Shown: in pieces, positions 1-8,351 of the stretch
How the letters are laid out: each line of letters starts with the position of its first letter
How positions within the stretch are numbered: the stretch's first letter is position 1
Source of the DNA: Rhodovulum euryhalinum
GTDB taxonomy: Bacteria; Pseudomonadota; Alphaproteobacteria; Rhodobacterales; Rhodobacteraceae
Reading direction: 5' to 3'
Assembly (NCBI RefSeq): GCF_004342445.1
Contig: NZ_SLWW01000013.1
Span: 51,328-115,327, forward strand
DNA: 64,000 bases
Notes under the pieces: model-generated
The model's input: the letters and a program-made list of their open reading frames with translations, nothing else
Database searches by the model: none
Told to the model about the DNA's origin: nothing
Program-made: the position numbers and the translations under genes

Positions 1-6
1 TCGTCG

Positions 7-32
7 AATGTTCACGATCCTTGACGAACATT
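7..32. promoter_or_regulatory. Inverted repeat near the left edge of the window
   Basis: AATGTTC (7-13) and GAACATT (26-32) form a perfect 7-bp inverted repeat with a 12-base spacer. It lies beside a CtrA-like site in the AT-richer stretch downstream of sciP. This looks like part of a regulated promoter for a gene beyond the left edge. The cognate regulator is not recognisable. Confidence 0.3.
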
Positions 33-34
33 GG

Positions 35-49
35 TTAAATTCATCTTAC
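35..49. promoter_or_regulatory. CtrA-like binding site (TTAA-N7-TTAC)
   Basis: TTAA at 35-38 is followed by 7 bases and TTAC at 46-49, one mismatch from the TTAA-N7-TTAA consensus for CtrA in alphaproteobacteria. The stretch is AT-rich against a G+C-rich background and lies in a gap at the window edge. The adjacent sciP gene encodes a known CtrA partner, which makes the site more believable. The target gene would be outside the window. Confidence 0.35.
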
Positions 50-101
50 CTTGGCGTTAACGATAGCATTTACAATTTTAGGTTGTCCAGTTAATTTCGC
101 G

Positions 102-380
102 TCAAGGTTGTCTGAACTCTTTCAGGGCGGTCACCTTCAACCCGCGCAGGCCGTGTTCGCGCACCGCGCGCCGCCAACTGTCCAGTTCTTCCTCGGACAA
201 CGAATAGCGTTCCAGCGCCTCATCCTCGGAGATCAGCCCGGCGGCGACCGCCTTGACCACGGCGGCCTTGCGGCTGGCGACCCATCGCCTGGTATCGACG
301 GGCGGCAGGTCCGCGCGCGTCATGGTGGTACCGTCGGGCAGCGTGACGGTCCGCGGCCCATCGATGCGTTTCAGAAACAT
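102..380 (-). CDS. sciP: CtrA inhibitor SciP (DUF1153 family)
   Basis: A 92-residue protein of the DUF1153 family. In Caulobacter, SciP binds CtrA and blocks transcription activation of CtrA-dependent promoters, so the role here is probably cell-cycle, motility or gene-transfer regulation. The protein has the family layout: a short N-terminal strand region (PRTVTLPDGTTMTRADLP), then a helix-turn-helix-like core with RRWVASRKAAVVKAV, and the acidic ISEDEALERYSLSEEELDSW helices ending in a basic tail. The start is supported by GAGGGAC about 10 bases upstream. It is transcribed away from mnmA, and the sequence past its stop carries a CtrA-like site. Confidence 0.9.
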   Translation of the reverse strand: MFLKRIDGPRTVTLPDGTTMTRADLPPVDTRRWVASRKAAVVKAVAAGLISEDEALERYSLSEEELDSWRRAVREHGLRGLKVTALKEFRQP

Positions 381-449
381 CGGCTCTCGTCCCTCTTGCG
401 GATGAGCCGAAACTGGCCGCGCATGCTTAAGAGCGGGTGAAACAGAGGG

Positions 450-477
450 TTGAGAGTATCTCGCATTTTCCTATATT
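450..477 (+). promoter_or_regulatory. Predicted sigma-70 promoter of mnmA
   Basis: TTGAGA (450-455) and TATATT (472-477) with a 16-base spacer form a good -35/-10 pair. The predicted start of transcription, near 484, lies about 25 bases before the mnmA ATG at 509. It overlaps an upstream in-frame ATG at 437, which argues against that longer start. Confidence 0.55.
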
Positions 478-508
478 CCCGCGCATGTCCCCCCCAGGAG
501 TCGTTCCC

Positions 509-1657
509 ATGCCGCTGGACAGCGCGACACGCCCGCTGAACTCGCTCGGCTTCGCCAAGCCCGAGGCGGAAACCCGTGTGCTGGTCGCCATGTCGGGCGG
601 CGTCGACAGTTCGGTGGTGGCCGCGCAACTGGCCGAAGAAGGTTATGACGTCGTGGGCGTTACGCTGCAGCTTTACGACCATGGTGCTGCGCTGGCGAAG
701 AAGGGCGCGTGCTGCGCGGGACGCGACATCCACGATGCGCGCCGGGTGGCCGAGAGTGTGGGATTCCCGCATTACGTTCTGGACTACGAGAACGCCTTTC
801 GCGAGGCGGTGATCGAGGAATTCGCCGACAGCTATCTTGCGGGCGCGACACCGGTGCCCTGCATCCGCTGCAACGAACGGGTCAAGTTCCGCGACCTGCT
901 GGAAACCGCCAGGGACCTGGATGCCGACTGCATGGCCACGGGGCACTACATCCGGCGCGTGATGGGCGCGCAGGGGCCGGAACTGCATTGTGCGGCGGAC
1001 CCCGTGCGCGACCAGTCCTATTTCCTGTTCTCGACCACGCGCGAACAGCTTGACTACCTGCGCTTTCCGCTGGGGGGGCTGCCCGACAAGGCGGCAACCC
1101 GCGCGCTGGCCGCGAAATACGGCCTGCCCGTGGCCGACAAGCCGGACAGCCAGGACATCTGCTTCGTACCCGAGGGCAACTATGCCAGCGTGATCGAGAA
1201 GCTGCGTCCGGGGGCTGCCGAGCCGGGCGAGATCGTGCATGTGGATGGCCGTATCCTGGGGGTGCATGACGGCGTGATCCACTACACGATCGGCCAGCGC
1301 CGGGGCCTGGGGATCGGCGGGCTGTCCGAGCCGCTTTTCGTCGTGCGGCTGGATGTCGACGCGCGCCGGGTGATCGTCGGGCCGAAGGAGATGCTTTCGA
1401 CCCGGATCGTGCCGGTGCGCGAGGTGAACTGGCTGGGCGATGCACCGCTGACCGCGCGGGCGGAATGGGAGGTCTTGGTCAAGGTCCGCTCGACCCGGCC
1501 GCCGCGGGCGGCGATCCTGCGCCCCCTGTCCGACACGCAAGCCGAGGTGGAACTGCTGACCCCAGAGGATGGCGTGAGCCCGGGCCAGGCCTGCGTGGTC
1601 TACGAACCCGGCGGGACGCGGGTGCTGGGCGGCGGCTGGATCTGGCGGGGCGCCTGA
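509..1657 (+). CDS. mnmA: tRNA-specific 2-thiouridylase MnmA
   Basis: A 382-residue enzyme that installs 2-thiouridine at position 34 of Lys, Glu and Gln tRNAs, using ATP and sulfur from a persulfide relay. The PP-loop motif SGGVDSS is at residues 29-35. The two catalytic cysteines are in [12 protein letters not shown] (C121) and [11 protein letters not shown] (C218); their 97-residue spacing equals that of the E. coli enzyme. The ATG at 509 is preferred over 437 because AGGAG lies at 496-500 with an 8-base gap and a promoter sits between the two candidates. It is convergent with lpxB. Confidence 0.96.
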   Translation: MPLDSATRPLNSLGFAKPEAETRVLVAMSGGVDSSVVAAQLAEEGYDVVGVTLQLYDHGAALAKKGACCAGRDIHDARRVAESVGFPHYVLDYENAFREAVIEEFADSYLAGATPVPCIRCNERVKFRDLLETARDLDADCMATGHYIRRVMGAQGPELHCAADPVRDQSYFLFSTTREQLDYLRFPLGGLPDKAATRALAAKYGLPVADKPDSQDICFVPEGNYASVIEKLRPGAAEPGEIVHVDGRILGVHDGVIHYTIGQRRGLGIGGLSEPLFVVRLDVDARRVIVGPKEMLSTRIVPVREVNWLGDAPLTARAEWEVLVKVRSTRPPRAAILRPLSDTQAEVELLTPEDGVSPGQACVVYEPGGTRVLGGGWIWRGA

Positions 1658-1697
1658 CTTCCGGACCGCGTCTCCCTGTGGCCGGCGTCGGCGTCCT

Positions 1698-1718
1698 GAG
1701 TATTTTTGCCAAGAAGAA
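1698..1718. repeat. Short intergenic repeat, copy 1
   Basis: The 21 bases starting GAGTATTT and ending CCAAGAAGAA match 19 of 21 positions at 40933-40953. Both copies sit in the gap between two convergent genes (here mnmA and lpxB). I recall similar sequence at many gene ends in Rhodobacteraceae genomes. It may be an exported termination or repeat element, but no strong stem is visible in this copy. Confidence 0.5.
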
Positions 1719-1724
1719 CGGGGG

Positions 1725-2882
1725 TCAGGCCAGCCCGTCGAGGACGGCGCGGGCGGCGCGCAGGCCAGGCGGCGGGCCGTCGAGGCCAAGGCGGGTCATG
1801 GTGACGCGGGCAGCGTGCCTTTGGGCCGCGCGGGCGGCGGGGTCGTCGATCAGCCGGGCAAGCGCCTCGGCGATCGGGCCGGGCTTGCAGGCGGCGCCGA
1901 GGAATTCCGGCACGGCGCGGGTTTCGCTGACGATGTTGACCAGAGTCACCGTGTCCAGCCGCAGCATCCGGCCGATGATCTGGCGGCTGAGCCAGGTCAT
2001 GTCATAGGCAATGACCATCGGCACCCCGTTCGCGGCCAGTTCCAGCGACACCGTGCCCGAGGCGGCCAGCGCCAGATCGGCGGCGGCAAAGGCGGCGCGC
2101 TTTTCCTGCGCCGCGCCGGGCGCGGCCGGGTCCAGCACGACCGGCGTTCCGGGCCAGGCGGCGGTCAGGCGGCGGATCTCGGCGACGACGGGGGCGGCGG
2201 CGGGGACGATCACGCGGGCCTCGGGATGGCGCGCCTGAACCGGGCCGAGCGCCGCGCCGAAGATCGGTGCAAGGCGCGCCACCTCGCCCCGGCGCGACCC
2301 CGGCAGGGCGAGGATCAGCGGCGCCTCGGGCGCGATTGCATGGGCCGCGCGGAAGGCGGCGGACTCTGCGGCAGTGGCGCGGGGCTGGGCCACGACGGGG
2401 TGGCCGACGAAATCGCAGCGCATGCCCTCGGCCTCCATGTAGGGAGGCTCGAAGGGGAAGAGCGCGAGCACCTGGTCGATCACCTGCGCCATCTTCGCCG
2501 CGCGTTTCGGGCGCCAGGCCCAGACCGTGGGGGCGACGTAGTGCACCGTGCGGATGCGGCTGGCGGCCTTGACCCGGCGGGCAACGCGCAGGCAGAAATC
2601 CGGGCTGTCGATGGTGACGAGCGCGTCCGGCGACAGGCGAACCACCTCGTCCGCGCATTGGGTGATCCGGCGCATCAGCGCGCGGTAGCGGGGCAGCACC
2701 TCGGCAATGCCCATCACCGACAGTTCGTCCATCGGAAAGAGGCTGGTCAGCCCCTCGGCCTGCATCAGGGGACCGCCGACGCCGTGGAACTCCACACCCG
2801 GCGCTAGCGTCTTCAGCCCCGCCATCAGCGCGGCGCCGAGCGCGTCGCCCGAAGGCTCGCCCGCGATCAGGAAGATCCGCAT
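1725..2882 (-). CDS. lpxB: Lipid-A-disaccharide synthase LpxB
   Basis: A 385-residue GT19 glycosyltransferase joining UDP-2,3-diacylglucosamine and lipid X into the lipid A disaccharide at the inner-membrane surface. Family motifs are the N-terminal MRIFLIAGEPSGDALGA, SVMGIAEVLPRY, YVAPTVWAWRP, LPGSRRGEV and the C-terminal ALAASGTVSLELA nucleotide-binding segment. The start at 2882 gives the standard N-terminus and a 16-base overlap with lpxI; longer in-frame extensions run into the lpxI coding sequence. It is the last gene of the envelope run. Confidence 0.96.
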   Translation of the reverse strand: MRIFLIAGEPSGDALGAALMAGLKTLAPGVEFHGVGGPLMQAEGLTSLFPMDELSVMGIAEVLPRYRALMRRITQCADEVVRLSPDALVTIDSPDFCLRVARRVKAASRIRTVHYVAPTVWAWRPKRAAKMAQVIDQVLALFPFEPPYMEAEGMRCDFVGHPVVAQPRATAAESAAFRAAHAIAPEAPLILALPGSRRGEVARLAPIFGAALGPVQARHPEARVIVPAAAPVVAEIRRLTAAWPGTPVVLDPAAPGAAQEKRAAFAAADLALAASGTVSLELAANGVPMVIAYDMTWLSRQIIGRMLRLDTVTLVNIVSETRAVPEFLGAACKPGPIAEALARLIDDPAARAAQRHAARVTMTRLGLDGPPPGLRAARAVLDGLA

Positions 2883-3712
2883 GGCGGCCGGACCCAGAGG
2901 AAAAGGCCAAGCGCGTCGGCGCGGGCCACGGTTTCGGCACGGTCGAGCACCAGAACGCCGCCGGCCTCGATCACGATCCCGGCAAGCCCGGCGCGGGCGG
3001 CGGCCTCGACGGTGGCCGGGCCGATTGCCGGCAGGTCCACCCGGCGGTCCTGGCCGGGCTTCGGCGCCTTGAAGAAGACACCCCGCGCGCCCTTCGGATC
3101 GGGGCGGCAGGCGCCCGCGACATCGGCGACCCAGGCCAGCATCGCATCCGTCCCGGGCAGCGTCTCGACGGCGAGGCACAGCCCCTGGGCCACCACCGCC
3201 CCCTGCCCCAGGTCGGCCGCGCCAAGCGCCGCGACGATTTCGGCCGCGCGGACGGCATCGCGCGCGTCTGCCGCCCCGGGCTGGGCCTCGGTCAGGACAC
3301 CGGGCGCGGGCAGCAGGTCTGGGGCGATGGCACCGGCGCCCACCACCTCGACCCCCTCCTCCTCGATCAGGGCGACCACGGCGCGCAGCGCGGCGTCATC
3401 CCCCTGCCCCAGCATCGGCAGGATCCGGGGCAGCAGCAGCGCGGTTCGCGGGTCGATCCGTTCCGGATCGAGCCGGGGGCGCGTCACGGCGCCGGCCAGC
3501 ACCACGCGCGAGACACCGCGCTCGTGCAACAGGTCGAACAGCAGCGCGAGGCGCTCCAGCGCGAAGGTTTCGACCGGCAGGCGGTCGGGGTTCTCCATCT
3601 CGAACCCCTCGACCTGGGCGATCACGAAGGGTACGCCCGAGGCGGCGAGTGCGCGCGCCAGATGCGCGGGCAGCGCGCCGCGTCCGGCGATAAGGGCGGT
3701 CGCGCGCCCCAT
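2867..3712 (-). CDS. lpxI: UDP-2,3-diacylglucosamine pyrophosphatase LpxI
   Basis: A 281-residue protein that hydrolyses UDP-2,3-diacylglucosamine to lipid X plus UMP. It is the alphaproteobacterial replacement for LpxH. Recognisable family segments are the N-terminal LIAGRGALPAHLARAL, VVLAGAVTRPRL, GAGAIAPDLLPAPGVLT and the C-terminal AIGPATVEAAARAGLAGIVIEAG block. It starts inside the lpxA stop (TGATG, 1-base overlap) and overlaps lpxB by 16 bases, so lpxA-lpxI-lpxB are probably translationally coupled. Confidence 0.95.
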   Translation of the reverse strand: MGRATALIAGRGALPAHLARALAASGVPFVIAQVEGFEMENPDRLPVETFALERLALLFDLLHERGVSRVVLAGAVTRPRLDPERIDPRTALLLPRILPMLGQGDDAALRAVVALIEEEGVEVVGAGAIAPDLLPAPGVLTEAQPGAADARDAVRAAEIVAALGAADLGQGAVVAQGLCLAVETLPGTDAMLAWVADVAGACRPDPKGARGVFFKAPKPGQDRRVDLPAIGPATVEAAARAGLAGIVIEAGGVLVLDRAETVARADALGLFLWVRPPCGSS

Positions 3713-4509
3713 CAGCCCGGCGTCAGGAAGGAACGGTCGGTGTCGGCGAGGATGAAGGCCACCATCTCGCCGACGTAATCGCTGGTCGCCTCGGCCGACA
3801 GGCGGCGGGCGCGGTCGAGGAAGGTGCCCTCGCCCTGGGCCAGCGCCTGGAACGCGGCGCGCAGCGCGGCGATATCCTCGCGCGCGACGCCGCGGCGTTT
3901 CAGCCCGACCAGGTTCAGCCCGTCCAGCACGCCCCGCGGTCCCTGGACAAGGCCATAGGGGATCACATCATTGGTGACCATCGTCACAGCGCCGATGATC
4001 GCGCCCTTGCCCACGCGCACCCATTGGTGGATGCCCGACAGCCCGCCGATGATGACCCCGTCACCGATGATGCAATGGCCCGCCAGCGCCGCGTGGTTGG
4101 CCATGATGACGCCGTTGCCCACCTGCGCGTCATGGCCCACATGCGAGCCCGTCATGAACAGGCAGTCGTCGCCGACGCGGGTGACGCCGCCGCCGCCCTC
4201 GGTGCCGGTGTTCATCGTCACGCCCTCGCGGATGCGGTTGCGGGCCCCGACGATCAGGCGGGTTTCCTCTCCGCGGTATTTCAGGTCCTGGGGCACATCG
4301 CCGATATTGGCGAAGGGGAAGATCACCGTGCCCGCGCCGATCTCGGTCAGGCCGGTGACGATGGCGTGGCCTTTGACCTCGACATCCGCGGCCAGCCGCG
4401 CCTGCGGCCCGATCACGGAGAACGGGCCGATGGTGCAGCCGGGGCCGATCTCGGCGCCGTCTTCGACGATGGCCGAGGGGTGGATGCGGGCGCTGGGATC
4501 GACGGCCAT
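3712..4509 (-). CDS. lpxA: Acyl-ACP--UDP-N-acetylglucosamine O-acyltransferase LpxA
   Basis: A 265-residue left-handed parallel beta-helix acyltransferase for the first committed step of lipid A synthesis. Hexapeptide repeats run from about residue 8 (IHPSAIVEDGAEIGPGCTIG) to about 190, including the HVGHDAQVGNGVIMANHAALAGH segment that holds the catalytic histidine. A helical C-terminal domain follows. It lies 3 bases downstream of fabZ and overlaps lpxI by 1 base. Confidence 0.97.
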   Translation of the reverse strand: MAVDPSARIHPSAIVEDGAEIGPGCTIGPFSVIGPQARLAADVEVKGHAIVTGLTEIGAGTVIFPFANIGDVPQDLKYRGEETRLIVGARNRIREGVTMNTGTEGGGGVTRVGDDCLFMTGSHVGHDAQVGNGVIMANHAALAGHCIIGDGVIIGGLSGIHQWVRVGKGAIIGAVTMVTNDVIPYGLVQGPRGVLDGLNLVGLKRRGVAREDIAALRAAFQALAQGEGTFLDRARRLSAEATSDYVGEMVAFILADTDRSFLTPG

Positions 4510-4512
4510 GGC

Positions 4513-4974
4513 CTATTCCTTCGGCAGATCCATCATGGCGGTGAATTCCGCCTCGGCGGCCATTTCGCCCTCGACCGTGGCCACGCCCGCGAATTTCCAC
4601 ACCTTGGACCCGCCACGCTTGACGGTGATGTGCAGTTCCAGCACGTCGCCGGGCACGACCTTGCGGCGGAACTTGCACTTGTCGATGGCCATGAAATAGA
4701 CCAGCAGGTCCTTGTCGGCCATGTCGAGAGTGACGCCCACCAGAACGGCGGCGGTCTGGGCCATCGCCTCGACGACAGTGACGCCGGGCATGATCGGGGC
4801 GCCGGGGAAATGGCCCTGGAAATGAGGCTCGTTGAAGGTGACATTCTTGATGCCGACCGCGCTTTCGTTTGCCACGATCCGCGTCACGCGGTCGATCAGC
4901 AGGAACGGATAGCGGTGCGGAATGATCCGCTGGATCAGCTGGATGTCGGCTTCGGTCACGGGGGCACTGGTCAT
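4513..4974 (-). CDS. fabZ: 3-hydroxyacyl-ACP dehydratase FabZ
   Basis: A 153-residue hotdog-fold dehydratase of type II fatty acid synthesis. [12 protein letters not shown] is followed by the active-site His in [19 protein letters not shown] and the Glu in [10 protein letters not shown]. The ATG at 4974 is preceded by AAGGAGC with an 8-base gap; an upstream ATG adds 27 residues of unrelated sequence. Its place between skp and lpxA is the usual one and links hydroxyacyl chain supply to lipid A. Confidence 0.97.
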   Translation of the reverse strand: MTSAPVTEADIQLIQRIIPHRYPFLLIDRVTRIVANESAVGIKNVTFNEPHFQGHFPGAPIMPGVTVVEAMAQTAAVLVGVTLDMADKDLLVYFMAIDKCKFRRKVVPGDVLELHITVKRGGSKVWKFAGVATVEGEMAAEAEFTAMMDLPKE

Positions 4975-5061
4975 CTGAACGGCTCCTTGCACTCCGGGCC
5001 GGGCCCGGTGGCCCGCGTCCGGCAGAGCCCTAGCAACTCCCCACGTCCGGGGCAAGCCGGG

Positions 5062-5655
5062 CTACTCGGGCGCGGGCACCGTGTCGCCGGGGACGTCCGG
5101 CGCGGGCTGGTCCGCATCGGGGGGGGCGAGTCGGGCGTCGATCACCGAGATGGCCTCGTCGGTGATGTCCACCTGCTCGGCCGAAAGGATCACCGCGCCC
5201 CGTTCCAGCACCACGACGGCGCCCCGTTCGCGCACGATCTCGGCCACCAGCGGCAGGGCCCGACGGTAGAATGTCTGCTGGTCCGCCTCGCTGCGTTGGG
5301 CAAGCGTGCGGGCCTTGGCGTCCTGCGCGCGGCGGATCGCCACCACCTTTTCATCGAATGTCTCGGCCAGCGCACGGAACTCTTCGGGCGGCATCTGGGC
5401 GCGGCGTTCGGTCAATTCGCGCTCTTCCGCGATCAGCTGGGCCTCGATCAGCCGGTTCTCGGCGGCAAGCGCGGCGCTGTCGGCCTCAAGCGCATCGACC
5501 AGCGCCTGACCCGCGCGGCTTTCCGTGAAAAGCCGCTCCTGGTCGATGGTCAGGATCGGGCTGCGCAGAGGCTGGGCCGGGTCCTGCGCGGCCACGGGCA
5601 CCAGGCAGGCCAGGAAAAATGCTAGTCCCAGCGCGGCGATGCGCCCTGCGCGCAT
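5062..5655 (-). CDS. skp: Periplasmic chaperone of the Skp/OmpH family
   Basis: A 197-residue exported protein. Residues 1-23 are a clear signal peptide (basic MRAGR, hydrophobic core, cleavage after VAA). The rest is mostly charged helix (about residues 50-130), as in the coiled-coil arms of Skp, followed by the conserved VVLERGAVILSAEQVDITD strand region and a Pro/Asp-rich tail. It follows bamA by 4 bases, so it probably chaperones unfolded outer-membrane proteins to the BAM machinery. Confidence 0.88.
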   Translation of the reverse strand: MRAGRIAALGLAFFLACLVPVAAQDPAQPLRSPILTIDQERLFTESRAGQALVDALEADSAALAAENRLIEAQLIAEERELTERRAQMPPEEFRALAETFDEKVVAIRRAQDAKARTLAQRSEADQQTFYRRALPLVAEIVRERGAVVVLERGAVILSAEQVDITDEAISVIDARLAPPDADQPAPDVPGDTVPAPE

Positions 5656-5659
5656 CCGC

Positions 5660-7981
5660 TCAGAACCGGGTCTGGATCGTCAGGTCAAAGCTCTGGGTGC
5701 GGTCGTAGTCTTCCTTGGCGATCGCCTCGGAGAAGTTGAACCGCAAGGGCCCGATCGGCGTGTCCCAGAAGATCGAGAAGCCGACCGCCGAGCGCAGGTT
5801 GAAATCGTCATCCACCCCGCCCGGAGTGTCGAGAGACCAGACCGATCCGACATCGGCGAACAGGCCGCCAGAGATGCCGTATTCCTCGGGCAGGCCCAGC
5901 GGGAACTGCGCCTCGAAACGGGCCACCACGAACATGTTGCCGCCCAGCGCCTCGCGATCGGGGGTGGCCAGGTCGCGCGGGCCGATGCCGTTACCGTCGA
6001 AGCCGCGGATCTTGCCGTTGAGGAAATAACGGTCCAGAAGCCGGCTGTCGTCGTCGCCCAGCATCGCCAGCGCGCCGCCCTCAAGCTCGGCCCTCAGCGT
6101 GATCTCCTCGTTCCAGACAGTGGTCTGGGCGGCGGCCAGCGCCGTGGTCTCGATATATTCCAGATCGCCGCCGAGTCCGGCGTAGTCCTGGCTGAACTGC
6201 AATTGCCAGCCGGTATTCGGGTCAAGCCCGGTCAGGCGGCTGTCATAGCTCAGCGTGTAGCCGATCTTGGAATAGCTCAACCCGCCGCGGTTGGCATCGG
6301 CCTGAATGATCGCCGCGTTACCGGTATAGTTGCTGATCTCGCCCTCGCCGAAGGTATAGCGCAGCTCCAGCCGGGCGGCCTCCGAGATCGGGAACTCCAG
6401 CGAGGGCGAAATCTCGGCCACCTTCGTGTCGTAAAGCGCGTTATAGGCCTCGTCGGTCTCGGCATAGAGTGCCGAGAAGCGGAACCGCACGTCGCGGCCA
6501 AGAAAGGCCGGTTCGGCGAAGACCAGCCGCGAGGTCGCGTTGTCGCTGCTGGTGTCGATCCGGACGCTGAGCGACTGCCCGCGCCCGAGGAAATTCGACT
6601 CGCTGAACGAGATGGCAGCGCCGAACCCGTCGAGTTCCGAGTAGTTGAGCCCGAAGGCGAGCGAGCCGGTCGGCTGTTCCTCGACATCGACATCGACGAT
6701 CATCTGGTCGGGCTCGGTGCCCTCGCGCGCGCTGACCTCGGCCTTGGAGAAGAAGCCGAGCGCACGAATCCGGTCGGCCGCCTCGCGGATCTCGCGCGGG
6801 TTGAACGGGTCGCCCTCGACCGCCTTGAACTGACGCCGGACCACCCGGTCGAGCGTGGTGGCGTTGCCCTCGATATCGATACGCTCCACGAACATGCGGG
6901 GGCCGCGGGTGACGGCGAACTCGATGTCCAGCGTCAGGTCGCGGTCGTTGCGCACGATGCGCGGCTCGACCCGGACGAAATTCATCCCCTTGCGGGTCGC
7001 CAGCCGTTCCATCCGGGCGATGGTGTTCTCGATGGCGAGCGGGTTGTAGATCTGTCCCGGCTTGATGTTCGCCGCCGCCTGGAACTCATCGGGATCCACA
7101 TCGTCGAGGTCCGACACGGTGGTGATCTCGCCAAAGCGGAACTGCTGACCCTCGCGCAGGTTGAAGGTCAGAAGATAGCCGTCACGGTTGCGGGTCAGTT
7201 CCGGCGTGACCGAGAGAACCTGGAAATCGACATAGCCGCGCGAGGTGTAGAAGTCCTTCAGCACCTGCTTGTCGAACTCGATGCGGTCGGCGATGAACGT
7301 GTCCGACCGGATGATCCGGCGCAGCAGGCCCGCCTGCTTGGTGCCCAGCGCGCCGCGCAGGCGGCGTTCCGAATAGGCGCGGTTGCCCACGAAGGAGATG
7401 CGCTCGATCTCGACCACCGCGCCCTCGACGATCTCGAACACCAGGTCGACGCGGTTCTCGGACCGGCGGATGATCCGGGGCGTGACGCTGGCGGCCAGAC
7501 GGCCCTGCTGTTCATAGGCGGCCACGATCGACGCGGCGTCGGCCTCGGCCATGCTGGGCGCGTAGACCCGGCGCGACTTGGACTGGATGATCGAGGCCAG
7601 ATCCTCGTCCTTGATCCGCGAGTTGCCCTCGAAATTGATCACGTTGATCGTGGGATACTCGACCACGTTGATGACCAGCGTGCCACCGCGGGGCAAAAGC
7701 TCGACCGTTTCGAACAGGCCGCTGTCGGCGATGGCCTGATACGCGTCGTTCAGCCGCGCCGCCGACACCGCCTCGCCCCGCCCGATCCCGGCATAGGAGA
7801 GAATCGTCGAGGCATCGACGCGCTGGTTGCCGTTCACCTCGACATTCGAAAACCGGTAGGTCTGGGCCAGGACCGCCTGCGGCGCAACCGCCGAGACGCT
7901 TGCAACGCCGAGGAAAACCGAAGCTGCCAGAAGATGGGCTCGCCCGTGCCGGCCGAGATCCCCGCGTGCAAATGTCGACAT
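5660..7981 (-). CDS. bamA: Outer-membrane protein assembly factor BamA
   Basis: A 773-residue protein, the central beta-barrel of the BAM complex. A long signal peptide ends near residue 39 (AVLA-QT). Five POTRA domains follow, beginning YRFSNVEVNGNQRVD, each with the usual strand-helix-helix pattern. The C-terminal 16-strand barrel (from about 425) contains the lid-lock signature in NGKIRGFDGNGIGPRD and ends in the aromatic beta-signal FDLTIQTRF. It is upstream of skp. A 134-base gap separates it from a 45-residue membrane protein gene. Confidence 0.97.
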   Translation of the reverse strand: MSTFARGDLGRHGRAHLLAASVFLGVASVSAVAPQAVLAQTYRFSNVEVNGNQRVDASTILSYAGIGRGEAVSAARLNDAYQAIADSGLFETVELLPRGGTLVINVVEYPTINVINFEGNSRIKDEDLASIIQSKSRRVYAPSMAEADAASIVAAYEQQGRLAASVTPRIIRRSENRVDLVFEIVEGAVVEIERISFVGNRAYSERRLRGALGTKQAGLLRRIIRSDTFIADRIEFDKQVLKDFYTSRGYVDFQVLSVTPELTRNRDGYLLTFNLREGQQFRFGEITTVSDLDDVDPDEFQAAANIKPGQIYNPLAIENTIARMERLATRKGMNFVRVEPRIVRNDRDLTLDIEFAVTRGPRMFVERIDIEGNATTLDRVVRRQFKAVEGDPFNPREIREAADRIRALGFFSKAEVSAREGTEPDQMIVDVDVEEQPTGSLAFGLNYSELDGFGAAISFSESNFLGRGQSLSVRIDTSSDNATSRLVFAEPAFLGRDVRFRFSALYAETDEAYNALYDTKVAEISPSLEFPISEAARLELRYTFGEGEISNYTGNAAIIQADANRGGLSYSKIGYTLSYDSRLTGLDPNTGWQLQFSQDYAGLGGDLEYIETTALAAAQTTVWNEEITLRAELEGGALAMLGDDDSRLLDRYFLNGKIRGFDGNGIGPRDLATPDREALGGNMFVVARFEAQFPLGLPEEYGISGGLFADVGSVWSLDTPGGVDDDFNLRSAVGFSIFWDTPIGPLRFNFSEAIAKEDYDRTQSFDLTIQTRF

Positions 7982-8115
7982 GTCCGCCCCGCCGTGACGT
8001 GTTTTTTCTTCGACTTTTGCTACCGGGAACGCCTGCGGATGTCAAAAGGTCCGGCACCGGTAAAACGCAGACGTTGCCCGCGAAACGCAGTCGGCCTGTG
8101 CGATGCGCGCAGGAA

Positions 8116-8253
8116 TCAGAGCCCGTTCAGCCAGGTCCCGAGCGTCAGCGCCAGCGCGATGGCAAAGGGAAACAGCATCCGGTCCCAGTTCAGCTCCATC
8201 AGCAGCGCAAGACCGCGATAGCCGTTTCTAAGAGTCTCTATGGCCTCACTCAT
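8116..8253 (-). CDS. 45-residue membrane protein between rseP and bamA
   Basis: An unrecognised small gene in the 370-base gap between rseP and bamA, on the same strand. It reads MSEAIETLRNGYRGLALLME and continues LNWDRMLFPFAIALALTLGTWLNGL, then TGA. One hydrophobic stretch (about residues 27-42) could span the membrane, with the acidic/basic amphipathic N-terminus cytoplasmic. GGAG lies 5 bases before the ATG. Codon use is like the neighbours (most third positions are G or C). Position suggests a link to envelope assembly or RseP, but nothing in the sequence gives a function. Confidence 0.65.
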   Translation of the reverse strand: MSEAIETLRNGYRGLALLMELNWDRMLFPFAIALALTLGTWLNGL

Positions 8254-8351
8254 GGCGACTCCGTCCGGATCCCTGTGATTTGCAAGTGGCCGTCATGCTA
8301 GCCGACAATCATGGCAGCAATTGGGCCGGACGGTTGCCGGGATCGCGGCGA

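Noticed and set aside
437..508. Longer MnmA start at 437
   Set aside because: It overlaps a good promoter and lacks a ribosome binding site; the ATG at 509 has AGGAG at the right distance.
5525..8221. A very long open frame (about 898 codons) on the + strand
   Set aside because: It is antisense to bamA and skp, is rich in Arg, His, Asp and Gly as G+C-rich antisense frames are, and shows no family motif. bamA on the other strand is unmistakable.
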